DNA of 64,000 nucleotides from Metabacillus sediminilitoris (lineage in GTDB: Bacteria > Bacillota > Bacilli > Bacillales > Bacillaceae). The notes under the pieces were generated by a model, which was given only the letters and a program-made list of their open reading frames with translations, had not been told where the DNA came from and made no database searches. The stretch covers positions 4,349,501-4,413,500 of the forward strand of contig NZ_CP046266.1 of the NCBI RefSeq assembly GCF_009720625.1. Direction: 5' to 3'. The position numbers and the translations under genes were made by a program. This document shows, piece by piece, positions 8,714-18,660 of this stretch. Numbering within the stretch: the stretch's first letter is position 1; the number at the start of each line of letters is the position of its first letter.

Positions 8714-9901
8714 TTATTTAGCTAAGCGTACAACATCACGTGCAATCATTACTTCTTCATTTGTAGGAATAATTAAAACTTTTACAGGTGAATGTGGATA
8801 GCTGATAAATGTTTCTTGACCACGTACATTATTAAGAGTAGGGTCCCAATAAATTCCCATAAATTCTAAACCCTTTAATACTCTTTCACGGATTTCAATG
8901 CTATTTTCACCGATTCCGGCAGTGAAAATAATCGCATCGACACCTGACATTCTCGCTGCATAAGAACCAATATACTTATGGATACGGCTCGCAAATACTT
9001 CAAGGGCCATTTTCGCTCTTTCATTACCTTCTTTTTCTGCTTGGATATTATCACGTAAATCACTTGATATTCCTGATAAACCTAAAATTCCGCTCTTTTT
9101 GTTAAGTATATCTAATACTTCATCAGCAGACTTACCTGTTTTATCCATAATAAATGGAATTAAAGCAGGATCAATATTTCCGGAACGTGTACCCATCGCA
9201 ACTCCTGCTAGAGGTGTGAATCCCATTGATGTATCAATCGATTTTCCACCTTCAATTGCCGCGATACTTGCACCATTACCTAAGTGACAAGAAATTAAGC
9301 GAAGATGTTCGATTGGTCTTCCTAAAATTTCAGCAGCACGTTCTGACACATATTTATGTGATGTTCCATGGAAACCGTATTTACGAATTCCAAATTTTTC
9401 ATAATACTCATATGGTAAGCTATATAGAAATGATTGTTCAGGCATTGTTTGGTGGAATGCTGTGTCAAAAACAGCTACTGCCGGAACTTTTGGTAAAACC
9501 TCTTGGAACGCTTTTATACCTACTAAATTTGCAGGGTTGTGTAGTGGAGCTAATTCAGAAAGATCTTCAATTTGTTTTAACGTTTCTTCTGTTATGATGG
9601 CAGAATCATTAAAAATTTCCCCGCCATGTACAACACGGTGGCCAATTCCTTGAATTTCATCAAGTGATTGAATGATTCCCAAATCTGTTAATTTAGATAA
9701 AAGAATTTTTACTGCTACTGCGTGATCAGTGATATCACTCACTTCAGTTTGATTTTCGCCATTTACTGAAATTGTAAAGACAGAATCACCGATCCCAATT
9801 CTTTCTACTAATCCTTTTGTTAATACCTTCTCACTTGGCATATCAAAAAGTTGAAATTTTAATGATGAACTACCTGCATTAATTGCAATAATTTTTGCCA
9901 T
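8714..9901 (-). CDS. ackA: Acetate kinase
   Basis: Acetyl-phosphate plus ADP to acetate plus ATP, the last step of overflow metabolism. The 395-residue product has the N-terminal [12 protein letters not shown] phosphate loop and the conserved [10 protein letters not shown] and [12 protein letters not shown] motifs; full family length. AAAAGGAGAG precedes the ATG. A cre-like site 167 nt upstream suggests CcpA control, as known for B. subtilis ackA. Confidence 0.98.
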   Translation of the reverse strand: MAKIIAINAGSSSLKFQLFDMPSEKVLTKGLVERIGIGDSVFTISVNGENQTEVSDITDHAVAVKILLSKLTDLGIIQSLDEIQGIGHRVVHGGEIFNDSAIITEETLKQIEDLSELAPLHNPANLVGIKAFQEVLPKVPAVAVFDTAFHQTMPEQSFLYSLPYEYYEKFGIRKYGFHGTSHKYVSERAAEILGRPIEHLRLISCHLGNGASIAAIEGGKSIDTSMGFTPLAGVAMGTRSGNIDPALIPFIMDKTGKSADEVLDILNKKSGILGLSGISSDLRDNIQAEKEGNERAKMALEVFASRIHKYIGSYAARMSGVDAIIFTAGIGENSIEIRERVLKGLEFMGIYWDPTLNNVRGQETFISYPHSPVKVLIIPTNEEVMIARDVVRLAK

Positions 9902-10067
9902 TTAGTTACTCTCCTTTTATACCGCTCTATATGATGTTTAATGTCAATAAACGAATCCATTTTGCTATAAATGTTAACATCCTTATTCTTCACAAAATGC
10001 TACCGATTATTATCTGCCTTTTTCATTTAAACACTGACTTTTAGACATTTCAAGAAGTTGATTAAAA

Positions 10068-10081
10068 TGCAATCGTTTACA
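10068..10081 (-). promoter_or_regulatory. cre site upstream of ackA
   Basis: The minus-strand 14-mer TGTAAACGATTGCA matches the CcpA consensus TGWAANCGNTNWCA at 13 of 14 positions. In B. subtilis an upstream cre is used for CcpA activation of ackA; ccpA itself is at 38901. Confidence 0.7.
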
Positions 10082-10148
10082 AACAAAAGTCTAACAATTC
10101 TCATAATTAAGCAGTTGTTTTAAGCGATTTTTAAACAAAAAAAATGAA

Positions 10149-10167
10149 GACATCACAGAATGATGTC
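10149..10167 (-). terminator. Terminator of ytxK
   Basis: GACATCA/TGATGTC hairpin with a 5-nt loop; a T-rich tract follows on the minus strand, 20 nt after the ytxK stop. Confidence 0.75.
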
Positions 10168-10187
10168 TCCTAATTAAGAAATTTATC

Positions 10188-11180
10188 TTATTTTTTATGT
10201 TCGCGAAACCAATTGTCTATTTGCTTCATTATCGTATTCATTGCCTCTTTATTAGAGAATTTTGGTAAGTCAACAAGCAATGCTTGCTTTAATGGGTTTG
10301 TGTTTTCACCTTTCTTTTGCAAAATCAAGATGCTTTTTCCATGTTTTTCATCTTTAAAAAGAGAATATGGTAATTGAATAAATCCTTGAATAACAGCCAT
10401 CTCTCGTAAATATTGATTAAGCTTTGGCGCTTCCTTCGTTTCAAATAATGAGTTAGGTACAATAAAAAATAAATAACCATTTTCTTTCGTGTGCTTAATG
10501 CTTTGCTCAATGAAAAGATGATGTGAATATGAGTGCCCTTCGTCAGCTTTTAGCATATATTTTGATGCTTCAACATCATTAGGATAATAGCCGACAGGTA
10601 AATCACATAAAACGATATCAACTGGATCTATTAATAAGCGTTCTAAGCTATCTTGATTAAAAAATTGAATTGGATGCTCTTGGAGATTTGAATTAATATA
10701 AGCTAGTTTAATAAGTAAATCATCTACATCAACACCATATGCATCAATATTCTCAATCGGTAAGTAATTTAATATCGTTGTAAGTAAATTTCCTGTACCC
10801 ACTGCTGGATCTAATATCGAGATGTCCTTACGATTCCCTGCAAATTTACTTACTAAATACCCTAAGAACAATCCTATTGTATCAGGTGTCATTTGATGAT
10901 TCGGATGTGCCCCTTCTTTTAACCCTTTTAATATTGACAACTGAAATGCTTTTCGAATCTCTTCTTTATCAAAAGATTTTATATTTATCGATTCGTATTT
11001 TCTTTTTAAACTCTTTTCAGCGATCTCACTCAGCTCTTCTTGTAAGATCGCACTATGGAACATATTTTCACCTGTTTCAGCAACTGCTTCTATGTAAGTA
11101 TACTGACACTCTTTTGCAATAAGTTCAGCCGTTTCATTTATTACAGTAAATAAGTTCTCTATTTTAGAAATTGTTTTCAT
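10188..11180 (-). CDS. ytxK: YtxK, class I SAM-dependent methyltransferase-like protein
   Basis: A 330-residue N6-adenine-methylase-like protein. The SAM-binding motif LDPAVGTGNLLTTIL lies near residue 125, and the catalytic-type motif reads DLPVGYYP instead of the NPPY of DNA methylases. A helical N-terminal domain precedes it, as in B. subtilis YtxK. No restriction partner is nearby, so restriction-modification is unlikely; the substrate is unknown. GAGGAGG precedes the ATG. Confidence 0.88.
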   Translation of the reverse strand: MKTISKIENLFTVINETAELIAKECQYTYIEAVAETGENMFHSAILQEELSEIAEKSLKRKYESINIKSFDKEEIRKAFQLSILKGLKEGAHPNHQMTPDTIGLFLGYLVSKFAGNRKDISILDPAVGTGNLLTTILNYLPIENIDAYGVDVDDLLIKLAYINSNLQEHPIQFFNQDSLERLLIDPVDIVLCDLPVGYYPNDVEASKYMLKADEGHSYSHHLFIEQSIKHTKENGYLFFIVPNSLFETKEAPKLNQYLREMAVIQGFIQLPYSLFKDEKHGKSILILQKKGENTNPLKQALLVDLPKFSNKEAMNTIMKQIDNWFREHKK

Positions 11181-11574
11181 TCCATTATCCTCCTCACCGT
11201 CATACCACCATATATTTTAGACATCTACCCAAAAAAGCGCAAGTTCTTGGTCAGCTTCGTGATAATAACTTGATTAGGAAAATTTTCTTTATGATTGCTA
11301 AAAACTTTTATCAGTTAATATAATTCCACTTAATCTGTGACTTCTATTCTTTGATGCAAGTCAAGGCTAAATAATTCTATCAGAGCCAAAAAATCGATAA
11401 TGCTCTGAATTATCTAAAGCGGAAACGAGGTAATCATTAAGGAACAGAAGAAATCTCAAACAAGCATGAGAGTTCTACTTGGTCCAGATTTATTTGACTA
11501 CATGTCTTATTTATGCCCACATACAAAAAGACTGCCTAACTGGCAGTCTCCATTTTCAAATTGTATTTTTCTTA
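11181..11574. other. Intergenic region between tpx and ytxK, no gene seen
   Basis: About 390 bp without a supportable ORF. It holds the tpx terminator (11530-11548) and a short AAAAAAGCGCAAG stretch at about 11230 that weakly recalls one end of hairpin-repeat family 2. Confidence 0.5.
11530..11548 (-). terminator. Terminator of tpx
   Basis: GACTGCC pairs with GGCAGTC around TAACT; TTTTTG follows on the minus strand. Confidence 0.75.
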
Positions 11575-12075
11575 TTATTGTGCTGTCTTTGCAGCTTCAA
11601 TTGCAGCCTCATAGTTAGGATGATTTGTTCCTTCACTTACATATTCTACATACGTAACTTTATCATTAGCATCCACAACAAATACTGCACGAGCTAATAA
11701 ACGTAATTCTTTCATGTGAACACCATATGCTTCACCAAATGAAAGATCTTTGTAGTCAGAAAGTGTTTTTACATTTTCTAGTCCATTTGCTGCACACCAT
11801 CTTTTTTGTGCAAATGGTAAATCAACACTGATAGTTAATACCTCTACATTATTTAATTTAGAAGCGTCTTCATTGAATCGACGAGTTTGCGCATCACACA
11901 CGCCAGTATCAATTGAAGGTACAACAGAAATAAGGCGAACTTTTCCTTTTGAATCTGCAAGTGTTACTGGTGACATATCGTTTGCTAGTACTGTAAAATC
12001 AGGTGCAGTGTCTCCTACTTTTACTTCATTTCCAACTAAAGTAATTGGGTTGTTTTTAAATGTAACTGATGCCAT
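11575..12075 (-). CDS. tpx: Thiol peroxidase, Tpx type
   Basis: An atypical 2-Cys peroxiredoxin reducing hydroperoxides in the cytosol. The 166-residue product has the peroxidatic cysteine in [15 protein letters not shown] (about residue 60) and the resolving cysteine in [10 protein letters not shown] (about 94), the normal Tpx spacing. AAGGAGG precedes the ATG. Single gene with its own terminator; same position as in B. subtilis. Confidence 0.97.
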   Translation of the reverse strand: MASVTFKNNPITLVGNEVKVGDTAPDFTVLANDMSPVTLADSKGKVRLISVVPSIDTGVCDAQTRRFNEDASKLNNVEVLTISVDLPFAQKRWCAANGLENVKTLSDYKDLSFGEAYGVHMKELRLLARAVFVVDANDKVTYVEYVSEGTNHPNYEAAIEAAKTAQ

Positions 12076-12296
12076 ACCAAATTCCTCCTTTTAATTATGT
12101 ACAGTGTAAATATAGCCTAGCTGTTAATAATTATCAATTATTATGATTTAAAATCGAAGAAAAGCCCAAAAGGCAGGTTACTGGCGGTAAATTTAATAAA
12201 GTCAGGAATCAAAGGTGTTTTCTCCTTAATTCCTAACAGATAAATTAGGGCTAGACACTGGGTCTGTCTTTACAATCTTTTCTGCAAAAAAAATTT

Positions 12297-12316
12297 AACT
12301 GCCTAGTTAGGCAGTT
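12297..12316 (-). terminator. Terminator overlapping the ytfJ stop
   Basis: AACTGCCTA/TAGGCAGTT hairpin that begins in the last codon of ytfJ, followed on the minus strand by AAATTTTTTTTGC. Confidence 0.7.
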
Positions 12317-12770
12317 AAAAATCTAAATCCTGCTTTTGTTGGTTTTGAACATTTCCAGTTGCTGCAGAATTACTCTCTTTATTTTTTTTGAACATATTTT
12401 GGATTTTCTCAACTGTTTGCGGTGCAGCTTCTAATATTTTTTCATATAAATGCGTACTTTCATCTAAATGAAGCATTTTCACGCCTGTTGAAGAAACAAT
12501 TAAAAAGGCTATTGGTGTAATGGAAACTCCACCACCGCTTCCACCACCGAAAGGAAGCTTTGGAGTCTTTTGAGAGTCGCCTTCTTCAGGACTTGTAGCA
12601 TTAAATTCACTACCTCCCGCTGCAAACCCAAACCCTACTTTCGAAACAGTTAGGATCACACTTCCATCTGGTGTTTCAACTGGATCGCCAACAATCGTAT
12701 TTACATCAATCATTTGTTTTAAATTTTCCATTGCTGTTTTCATTAATCCTTGAATTGGATGATCACTCAT
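12315..12770 (-). CDS. ytfJ: YtfJ / GerW family sporulation protein
   Basis: A 151-residue GerW-family protein, made in the forespore and needed for normal L-alanine germination in B. subtilis. The conserved centre has VSKVGFGFAAGG and a glycine-rich PFGGGSGGGVSITPIAFLIV segment (about residues 74-95), followed by a charged C-terminal tail. AGGAGG lies before the ATG. It is downstream of ytfI on the same strand, 72 nt away. Confidence 0.93.
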   Translation of the reverse strand: MSDHPIQGLMKTAMENLKQMIDVNTIVGDPVETPDGSVILTVSKVGFGFAAGGSEFNATSPEEGDSQKTPKLPFGGGSGGGVSITPIAFLIVSSTGVKMLHLDESTHLYEKILEAAPQTVEKIQNMFKKNKESNSAATGNVQNQQKQDLDF

Positions 12771-12842
12771 GTTATGTAGCCTCCTACTCTTTATTTAACC
12801 GGTCATGCTCATTACATACTAAAAATAGGTGTCTTAACAAAG

Positions 12843-13526
12843 TTAGTTTGTAAAAAATGAAAATGGGTTATTTTTTAACTTCGGACGTCCACCTTTCCAA
12901 TATTTAATGAATCGAATACCTGCTAGCATAGCTTGCCCGATTCGAAACTGAATAATACATTGTAATTTTGTTTTTGAACAAAGCCTATTAAATTCAGGGG
13001 TAATGGTGACAACTGGAGTAATAAGTAATTTCATATACTGGCTGATGATACCTATGACACTTCCCTTAATTGCCCATGCTGCACCAGTTAATAATCCGGT
13101 GTGTGCTGCATCACCGATACCTAATTGTGAATGCCATTCTAATTTCTTTACTTTTACTTTCTTTAAAAAACGCTTCACAATTTTATGTAATCCAACAATA
13201 TGTTGTGTAATCTCTTTTACATCGCTTAAACTATTCATTACTTCATCAGGTGTTACCTTTTCTTCCTTGTTCTTCCCCTTATTATGCTCACTGTCACTTC
13301 CTAGTTTCTGTTTTTGCTTAACAATAAGGTTAGGGCCGGTATCATCCACTTTCACAAATGGAATGTCGATGGTGTATCGTATTAACCCATACCAGGCTCG
13401 GAATTTTATTTTAAAGTGGTCATTATCACCACTATGATTTAAATCTAGCGTCACTGTTATTTTAGTAAGAATAATCATAATAAATAGGAATAATAAAAAA
13501 AGTAAAATTACGATAAACCAAAACAT
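12843..13526 (-). CDS. ytfI: YtfI, DUF2953 membrane-anchored protein
   Basis: A 227-residue protein with one N-terminal membrane helix (about residues 2-22) and a soluble part with the DUF2953 features: KIKFRAWYGLIRYTIDIPFV, a charged low-complexity linker (about 70-95), and a C-terminal IRFIKYWKGGRPK. It sits upstream of ytfJ as in B. subtilis and may act with it in spores (inference from context). The ribosome site is weak (GGGATGTGATG). Confidence 0.85.
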   Translation of the reverse strand: MFWFIVILLFLLFLFIMIILTKITVTLDLNHSGDNDHFKIKFRAWYGLIRYTIDIPFVKVDDTGPNLIVKQKQKLGSDSEHNKGKNKEEKVTPDEVMNSLSDVKEITQHIVGLHKIVKRFLKKVKVKKLEWHSQLGIGDAAHTGLLTGAAWAIKGSVIGIISQYMKLLITPVVTITPEFNRLCSKTKLQCIIQFRIGQAMLAGIRFIKYWKGGRPKLKNNPFSFFTN

Positions 13527-13610
13527 CGGCTTTCATCACATCCCTTCAATTTACCATTATCACCCTTATAAAAGTAAAATAAACATGCAACCTCTGTGTA
13601 AGTTTTTTTT

Positions 13611-13831
13611 GGCTCTTTTCTAAGAGATTGTTGCTGTTAAAACGAAAACTATTTAAAGTTGATTGGAGCAGATTGCGAGACTCATGCGGGAGCAGCGGGA
13701 CAGGTGAGACTCATGCAGGGGTTTATGCTGAGGAGGCTCACCGCCCGCCCCGCTAAAAAGCGAGCATCCTCTCGCTGCAATCACCCCACAGCACTACTTG
13801 GAAAATAGCAACAAAGTTTGGGAAAACAGCC
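13611..13831 (+). mobile_element. MITE-like element, copy B
   Basis: A 221-bp copy running from GGCTCTTTTCTAAGAG to CGAAAACAGCC-type end (here GGGAAAACAGCC). Flanks are T-tracts (13603-13610 and 13832-13839, 7 of 8 matching), compatible with an 8-bp target duplication. It sits just beyond the yteJ terminator. Confidence 0.75.
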
Positions 13832-13894
13832 TTTTTTTAAGTCTTAGTCTATATGTTCTTAAATTCAAGGCTTTACTCAAAAATGAATAAAAAA

Positions 13895-13919
13895 AGCCTG
13901 CTGATCTATTCAGCAGACT
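13895..13919 (-). terminator. Terminator overlapping the yteJ stop
   Basis: AGCCTGCTGA pairs with TCAGCAGACT; on the minus strand TTTTTTTATT follows. The yteJ stop codon lies inside the loop. Confidence 0.75.
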
Positions 13920-14436
13920 TTACTTGATTGTGTTTCAATATATATAACTTTTCATGAATAACCTGTGTATCAGCAAAAATATCGTGAAGAGCTTGTTTTT
14001 TTGGGGTAAACGCGACAATGAGATAGCCAATCCAAATTGTTTTTGAAATGTAGCGTCCGATGAATTCTCTAAATAAAATTGTTCCCCAACTAATGTTTTC
14101 TTCTTTTATAGAAATTACTTTTATACCAAATATCATTTTACCTAGAGTTTGATTTAGATATTTTGTCATTAAGACAAAATAGGCGAAAAAGATAAGAGCT
14201 GTTGCGATTGAAACTGGTGAAAAAATAAACGATTTATTGTTATTTAAGCCCATTAATTCAAAGAGCGGATAAATTAAGATTCGATTGACACTGCTTACGA
14301 CAAGTAAATCAATTAGATAAGCCCATAGACGAATCCAAAAACCTGCCAGTAAATGATTGTAATCATTTGACTTTATCTTTTCTACTTGATCATAAGCTGC
14401 TTCTGAATTCTCTACATTTTCAAAGGTAGCATCCAC
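13906..14436 (-). CDS. yteJ: YteJ, RDD-family membrane protein
   Basis: A 176-residue RDD-domain membrane protein: the hallmark FWIRLWAYLIDLLVV (about residues 32-46), two further helices (about 72-90 and around 140-150), and the family loop NQTLGKMIFGIKV. GTG start with AAGGAGG upstream. It lies 12 nt downstream of sppA; in B. subtilis YteJ (SppI) is a membrane inhibitor of SppA, and the pairing here supports that role. Confidence 0.9.
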   Translation of the reverse strand: MDATFENVENSEAAYDQVEKIKSNDYNHLLAGFWIRLWAYLIDLLVVSSVNRILIYPLFELMGLNNNKSFIFSPVSIATALIFFAYFVLMTKYLNQTLGKMIFGIKVISIKEENISWGTILFREFIGRYISKTIWIGYLIVAFTPKKQALHDIFADTQVIHEKLYILKHNQVKSAE

Positions 14437-14448
14437 GATTTTGCCTCC

Positions 14449-15453
14449 TTATTCAGAATACAAGTACATAAGTCTTGGAGAGTTTGGTTGCGAAAGCATT
14501 TTATAAAGATTATTCAGTTCCATTTCCTCATTAAATACTTTACTAGCACCCATCGATAGGAATGAATCAAGACCTAATGATTCACCATACTCAACTACTT
14601 GTGCATTTTTTATCCCTAAATCTTTTTTCATAGCTGCAACTGTATCATCAAAATAACCTAACTCATCGATTAGTTTATTTTCCTTTGCTTGTCTACCATC
14701 ATAAATACGTCCATCCGCTAATTTACGAACCTCTGCTTCTGGTAATGATCGACCTTCCATTATGACATTTACAAACCCGTTATATGAGTCATTTACCATT
14801 GTCTGAAGGATTTTTCTTTCATCTTCTGTCATCTCACGTGCCGGAGAGAAAATATCCTTGTATGGACCACTTTTAATTGTCTCAAATTTCACGCCAAACT
14901 CTTCAGCTAATTTACTATAATTAATTGATTGCATAATAACACCGAGAGACCCTGTCATCGTGTCTGGTGCTGCAAATATTTTGTCTGCTGGTGTAGCAAT
15001 GTAATATCCGCCAGAGGCTGCAGTTGTTCCCATTGATACATAAAGAGGTTTTTTACTATTTTCTTTTAATTCAATCAGTTTTTTATGTATTTCTGCACTT
15101 TCAACAACACCGCCACCAGGTGAATTGACTCTAAGAATAACACCTTTGACATTTTTATCTTCCCCGGCCGCCTCAATCATATCTAAAAACGTTTGGTGAT
15201 GATAGCCCGGAGAACTAAAGAAAGATGTAACATCTTCCCCAGTATCTTGAATGACTCCATTAATATTTAAAACTAGAATTTTATTATCAGGTGAACCTTC
15301 TTCCATAATTTCCTCCGTAAAAGAGGCATTTGCTGCAAAGGGATCTGAAAACATTTCACTGTTCTTAATAAACATCATAGTTGAACTAGTAATAATAGAA
15401 AACACAAATAAACAACTTGCTATTGCAATTGCTCCCCATCTTTTTCCATTCAT
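14449..15453 (-). CDS. sppA: Signal peptide peptidase SppA
   Basis: Membrane-bound serine protease degrading cleaved signal peptides and, in B. subtilis, linked to lantibiotic resistance. The 334-residue product has one N-terminal membrane helix (about 8-28), the catalytic serine at residue 147 (MGTTAASGGYYIATP) and the general-base lysine at residue 199 (SGPYKDIFSP), exactly the B. subtilis positions. GGAGGAG precedes the ATG. Operon with yteJ. Confidence 0.97.
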   Translation of the reverse strand: MNGKRWGAIAIASCLFVFSIITSSTMMFIKNSEMFSDPFAANASFTEEIMEEGSPDNKILVLNINGVIQDTGEDVTSFFSSPGYHHQTFLDMIEAAGEDKNVKGVILRVNSPGGGVVESAEIHKKLIELKENSKKPLYVSMGTTAASGGYYIATPADKIFAAPDTMTGSLGVIMQSINYSKLAEEFGVKFETIKSGPYKDIFSPAREMTEDERKILQTMVNDSYNGFVNVIMEGRSLPEAEVRKLADGRIYDGRQAKENKLIDELGYFDDTVAAMKKDLGIKNAQVVEYGESLGLDSFLSMGASKVFNEEMELNNLYKMLSQPNSPRLMYLYSE

Positions 15454-15616
15454 TAACTCTTTCTCCTCCTTAATCTGGTGATTATTATGCTATGATTAAC
15501 TTACTTATTACCATTTTTTATGTAAAGTGATAAACTAAACAACATAGAGTATTGTACCATTAACAAGGTAAAATGTGGAGGTATACTACCAATTATTACT
15601 AATAGGAGGAATCATC

Positions 15617-16417
15617 ATGTCAGATCGTCGTAATGTTTACTTTTATTACAAAAAAGAGGAAGGCTTACTAGAAAAAATTAATTCTATTATAGAATTTGCA
15701 AAGAATCATGATTTTAATGTCGTGGAAGATCCTGCACTCGCAAATATTATTGTAAGCATAGGGGGCGATGGAGCGTTTTTACAAGCTGTTCGTAAAACAA
15801 ACTTTCGATCAGATTGTTTGTATGCAGGAATTGGTATTGATGAGACGATAAGTTTGTATTGTGACTTCCATATTGACGATCAGGATAAAATGATAACTGC
15901 CATTACTGAATCACAAATTGAAGTTAGAAAGTATCCTGTTATAGAAGTTAAAATAGACGACTCTACTACATTTAAATGTTTAAATGAGTGTTCGATAAGA
16001 TCAAGTATTATTAAAACATTTGTCATTGATGTTTTCATTGATGCGTTACATTTTGAAACATTTAGAGGCGATGGCATGTTAATCGCCACTCCAACAGGAA
16101 GTACAGCCTATAACAAATCAGTAAATGGTGCTGTTGTTGATCCAATGATTCCTTGTATTCAAGTAAGTGAAATAGCATCCTTAAATAATAATTTATATCG
16201 TACTTTAGGATCTTCCTTTATTTTAAGTGATAAACGAAAGTTACTTCTAAAAATTGTACAAGATGGTAACGACTACCCTATTATCGGTATGGATAATGAA
16301 GCATTAAGTATCCGAAATGTTAAACAGTTAGAATATACTCTATCTGACCAACCAATAAAAACGGTAAAATTAAAAGATAATTCTTATTGGGAGAAAGTGA
16401 AAAGAACATTTTTATAA
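15617..16417 (+). CDS. nadF2 (ytdI): NAD kinase 2
   Basis: ATP-dependent phosphorylation of NAD to NADP. The 266-residue product has the diacylglycerol-kinase-like GGDGAFL motif (residues 49-55) and the ribose-binding TPTGSTAYNKSVNGA segment (about 158-172). The frame is open to 15575, but MSDRRNVYF at 15617 is the right start: AGGAGG lies 8 nt upstream and the family begins there. Single plus-strand gene between sppA and the acyl-CoA synthetase, as in B. subtilis. Confidence 0.95.
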   Translation: MSDRRNVYFYYKKEEGLLEKINSIIEFAKNHDFNVVEDPALANIIVSIGGDGAFLQAVRKTNFRSDCLYAGIGIDETISLYCDFHIDDQDKMITAITESQIEVRKYPVIEVKIDDSTTFKCLNECSIRSSIIKTFVIDVFIDALHFETFRGDGMLIATPTGSTAYNKSVNGAVVDPMIPCIQVSEIASLNNNLYRTLGSSFILSDKRKLLLKIVQDGNDYPIIGMDNEALSIRNVKQLEYTLSDQPIKTVKLKDNSYWEKVKRTFL

Positions 16418-16498
16418 TAAGTTTTGAGGCACAAAGTGACTTAGATAAATATGACAATAAATGGAAACATGAACAAATTTAATTTAAGTACGTAAAAA

Positions 16499-16519
16499 AC
16501 CAGGTGGGGAACACCTGGT
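16499..16519. terminator. Bidirectional terminator, nadF2 / ytcI
   Basis: ACCAGGTG pairs with CACCTGGT; TTTTCT follows on the plus strand and GTTTTTT on the minus strand. It serves two convergent genes. Confidence 0.8.
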
Positions 16520-16530
16520 TTTCTGTTTCA

Positions 16531-18114
16531 TTAACCTAATTTTAATTCTTCCTCACGTTGGCGCAGCTCAATCCGGCGAATTTTCCCTGATGACGTTTTT
16601 GGCAGCTCCTCAATAAATTCAATTTCACGAGGATATTTATATGGAGCCGTTTGATTTTTTACATACTCTTGTAATAATGGAATGATTTCACGGTCTACAT
16701 GTTTTGAATGATCTTTTAATACGATATAAGCCTTAACGATATTACCTCTAACTTTATCAGGGCTAGCAACAACTGCACATTCCTTTACTAAAGGATGCTT
16801 AACTAATGCATCTTCAACCTCAAATGGGCCAATTGTATAGCCAGAACTAATGATTATATCATCACTGCGCCCTTCAAACCAAAAGTAACCGTCTTTATCC
16901 ATCTTAGCTCTGTCACCCGTTATATAGTAGTCGCCTCTATATTGTTTTGCTGTCCGTTCATGATCTTTATAGTATTCTTTAAATAAAGCAGGTGTATCTT
17001 TATGAACGGCAATGTCTCCTACCTCATCAATAGAACATGGCAGGCCTTCTTCATTTATAATGATTACATCATTTCCTGGTGTAGGCTTGCCCATTGAACC
17101 AGCTCGAATCTCCATATCCTTCATGACACCTACAAGCAGGGTATTTTCTGTCTGACCATATCCATCTCTGACTTTGACATCAAAATAATGCTGGAATGTT
17201 TCTATTACCTCACGATTGAGAGGTTCACCAGCTGAAACAGCACTATGTAAGGCTGAGAGTGAATAGTTCTCTAAGTTATCAACCTTAGCCATAATTCGAT
17301 ATTCTGTTGGTGTACAACATAACACATTTACTTTGTATTCATCTAAAAGCTGTAAGTATTTTTCAGGATTAAATTTCCCATTGTAGATAAGACCTGTTGC
17401 TCCAGAACCTAAAACAGATAGAAATGGACTCCAAATCCATTTTTGCCAGCCCGGACCTGCTGTGGCCCACACAACATCCTTTTCCTCGATGCTTAACCAA
17501 TTTTTAGCGGCAGTTTTTAAATGAGCAAAAGCCCATCCATGTGTATGTACAACACCTTTTGGATTACCTGTTGTTCCTGAAGTATATGATAAAAAGGCCA
17601 TACTGTCTGACTTTGTTTTTGCTATATCCATTTCTGTACTTTGTTTTGTCATCAGCTCTTCTAACGATAACCAATCAGCTTCAGATCCATTTACAACAAT
17701 TTTGATTAGGTTTTCATATTCTCTAATCTCTTTAAATTCATTCGTGTAAAGCCCGTAACATATTACTGCTTTTACATCACCATGTGTTATTCGATACTGT
17801 ATATCCTTAGTTCGTAACATCTCAGAGCTAGGAATAACTACTAAGCCTGCTTTCAATGCACCAAGATAAACAGCATATGCATCTATTAATCTAGGAATTA
17901 TCACTAGAACCTTATCGCCAACCTCTAATCCCTGGTTTAGAAGAGCGTTTCCGATTCGATTTACTTTGTCTAATAAGGATCGGTAAGTAATCTCGCTTCT
18001 TTCTCCTTGCTCATTTTCCCATTTAAGAGCAATTCTTGTCGCATCTTTTGCATGCTTTTCTATCTCTTCTACAAGATTATAGTTTAATGGTGCAAGTAGT
18101 TCTTCTCTTACCAT
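16531..18114 (-). CDS. ytcI: Acyl-CoA synthetase (AMP-forming), YtcI
   Basis: A 527-residue ANL-superfamily enzyme that activates a carboxylic acid through an acyl-AMP to the CoA thioester. The P-loop SYTSGTTGNPKGVVHTH is near residue 175, the GYGQTEN motif near 325, and the catalytic C-terminal lysine lies in SSGKIRRIELR. The substrate is probably a short or medium-chain acid, but this cannot be read from the sequence. AAGGAGG precedes the ATG. Related to AcsA at 34014 but clearly distinct. Confidence 0.88.
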   Translation of the reverse strand: MVREELLAPLNYNLVEEIEKHAKDATRIALKWENEQGERSEITYRSLLDKVNRIGNALLNQGLEVGDKVLVIIPRLIDAYAVYLGALKAGLVVIPSSEMLRTKDIQYRITHGDVKAVICYGLYTNEFKEIREYENLIKIVVNGSEADWLSLEELMTKQSTEMDIAKTKSDSMAFLSYTSGTTGNPKGVVHTHGWAFAHLKTAAKNWLSIEEKDVVWATAGPGWQKWIWSPFLSVLGSGATGLIYNGKFNPEKYLQLLDEYKVNVLCCTPTEYRIMAKVDNLENYSLSALHSAVSAGEPLNREVIETFQHYFDVKVRDGYGQTENTLLVGVMKDMEIRAGSMGKPTPGNDVIIINEEGLPCSIDEVGDIAVHKDTPALFKEYYKDHERTAKQYRGDYYITGDRAKMDKDGYFWFEGRSDDIIISSGYTIGPFEVEDALVKHPLVKECAVVASPDKVRGNIVKAYIVLKDHSKHVDREIIPLLQEYVKNQTAPYKYPREIEFIEELPKTSSGKIRRIELRQREEELKLG

Positions 18115-18320
18115 TTTTCCCCCTCCTTAATGTTTGTACTATCATTATAACCTAATTGTGAAATTTATTTAAATATCACAATTGAACAATGATTATATGT
18201 TCAGTTAAAAAGCTGCATATATTAGAAAAATGTTTTATTCATTATTTTATTCATGTCTAGCTTCACACTTGCTGGAAAGTTTCATTAATTACAACTTAGA
18301 ACGTTATTACATACATGAAA

Positions 18321-18343
18321 AGAGCGGGGTTTCCCCCCGCTCT
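18321..18343 (-). terminator. Terminator of sspA
   Basis: AGAGCGGGG pairs with CCCCGCTCT; TTTTCATG follows on the minus strand. Confidence 0.8.
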
Positions 18344-18370
18344 CGTAGCCATTCTTTTATGAAATTCATA

Positions 18371-18574
18371 TTATTTGAAAGAACCACCCATTTGTTGTTG
18401 AGCGAAAGATACTAAACGTTTTGTGATTTCACCACCAACAGATCCGTTAGCGCGTGAAGTCGTTTCTGCTCCTAGGTTAACTCCAAATTCAGAAGCAATC
18501 TCGTATTTCATTTGATCGATTGCTTGTTGAGCACCAGGTACAACTAGTTGGTTACTGTTATTGTTTTGTGCCAT
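18371..18574 (-). CDS. sspA: Alpha/beta-type small acid-soluble spore protein
   Basis: A 67-residue DNA-binding spore protein that coats and protects DNA in the dormant forespore. The germination-protease site EIASEFG is near residue 27, and the conserved [15 protein letters not shown] segment is near residue 41. The frame is open upstream, but MAQNNNSNQ at 18574 follows a perfect AAGGAGGTGAT ribosome site. A sigma-G promoter precedes it. Symbol by synteny; other alpha/beta paralogues would look alike. Confidence 0.97.
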   Translation of the reverse strand: MAQNNNSNQLVVPGAQQAIDQMKYEIASEFGVNLGAETTSRANGSVGGEITKRLVSFAQQQMGGSFK

Positions 18575-18596
18575 GTGTATCACCTCCTTGTGAGTA

Positions 18597-18626
18597 TAGA
18601 ATGTGTAAATACACATGGCTTCATTC
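18597..18626 (-). promoter_or_regulatory. Sigma-G promoter of sspA
   Basis: Minus strand GAATG (18622-18626) and CATTCTA (18597-18603), 18 nt apart, match the forespore sigma-G pattern GNATR and CATNNTA, as expected for an ssp gene. Confidence 0.65.
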
Positions 18627-18660
18627 ACTTTAACAATTAGTAAATTTTAGCAATTTCGAT

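Noticed and set aside
10188..11180. Restriction-modification methylase
   Set aside because: No restriction gene nearby, and the catalytic motif is DLPVGYYP; matches the ytxK family.
13003..13437. 144-codon plus-strand frame over ytfI
   Set aside because: Complement of ytfI; no ribosome site.
18230..18415. 61-codon plus-strand frame before sspA
   Set aside because: Runs through the sspA terminator and antisense to sspA.
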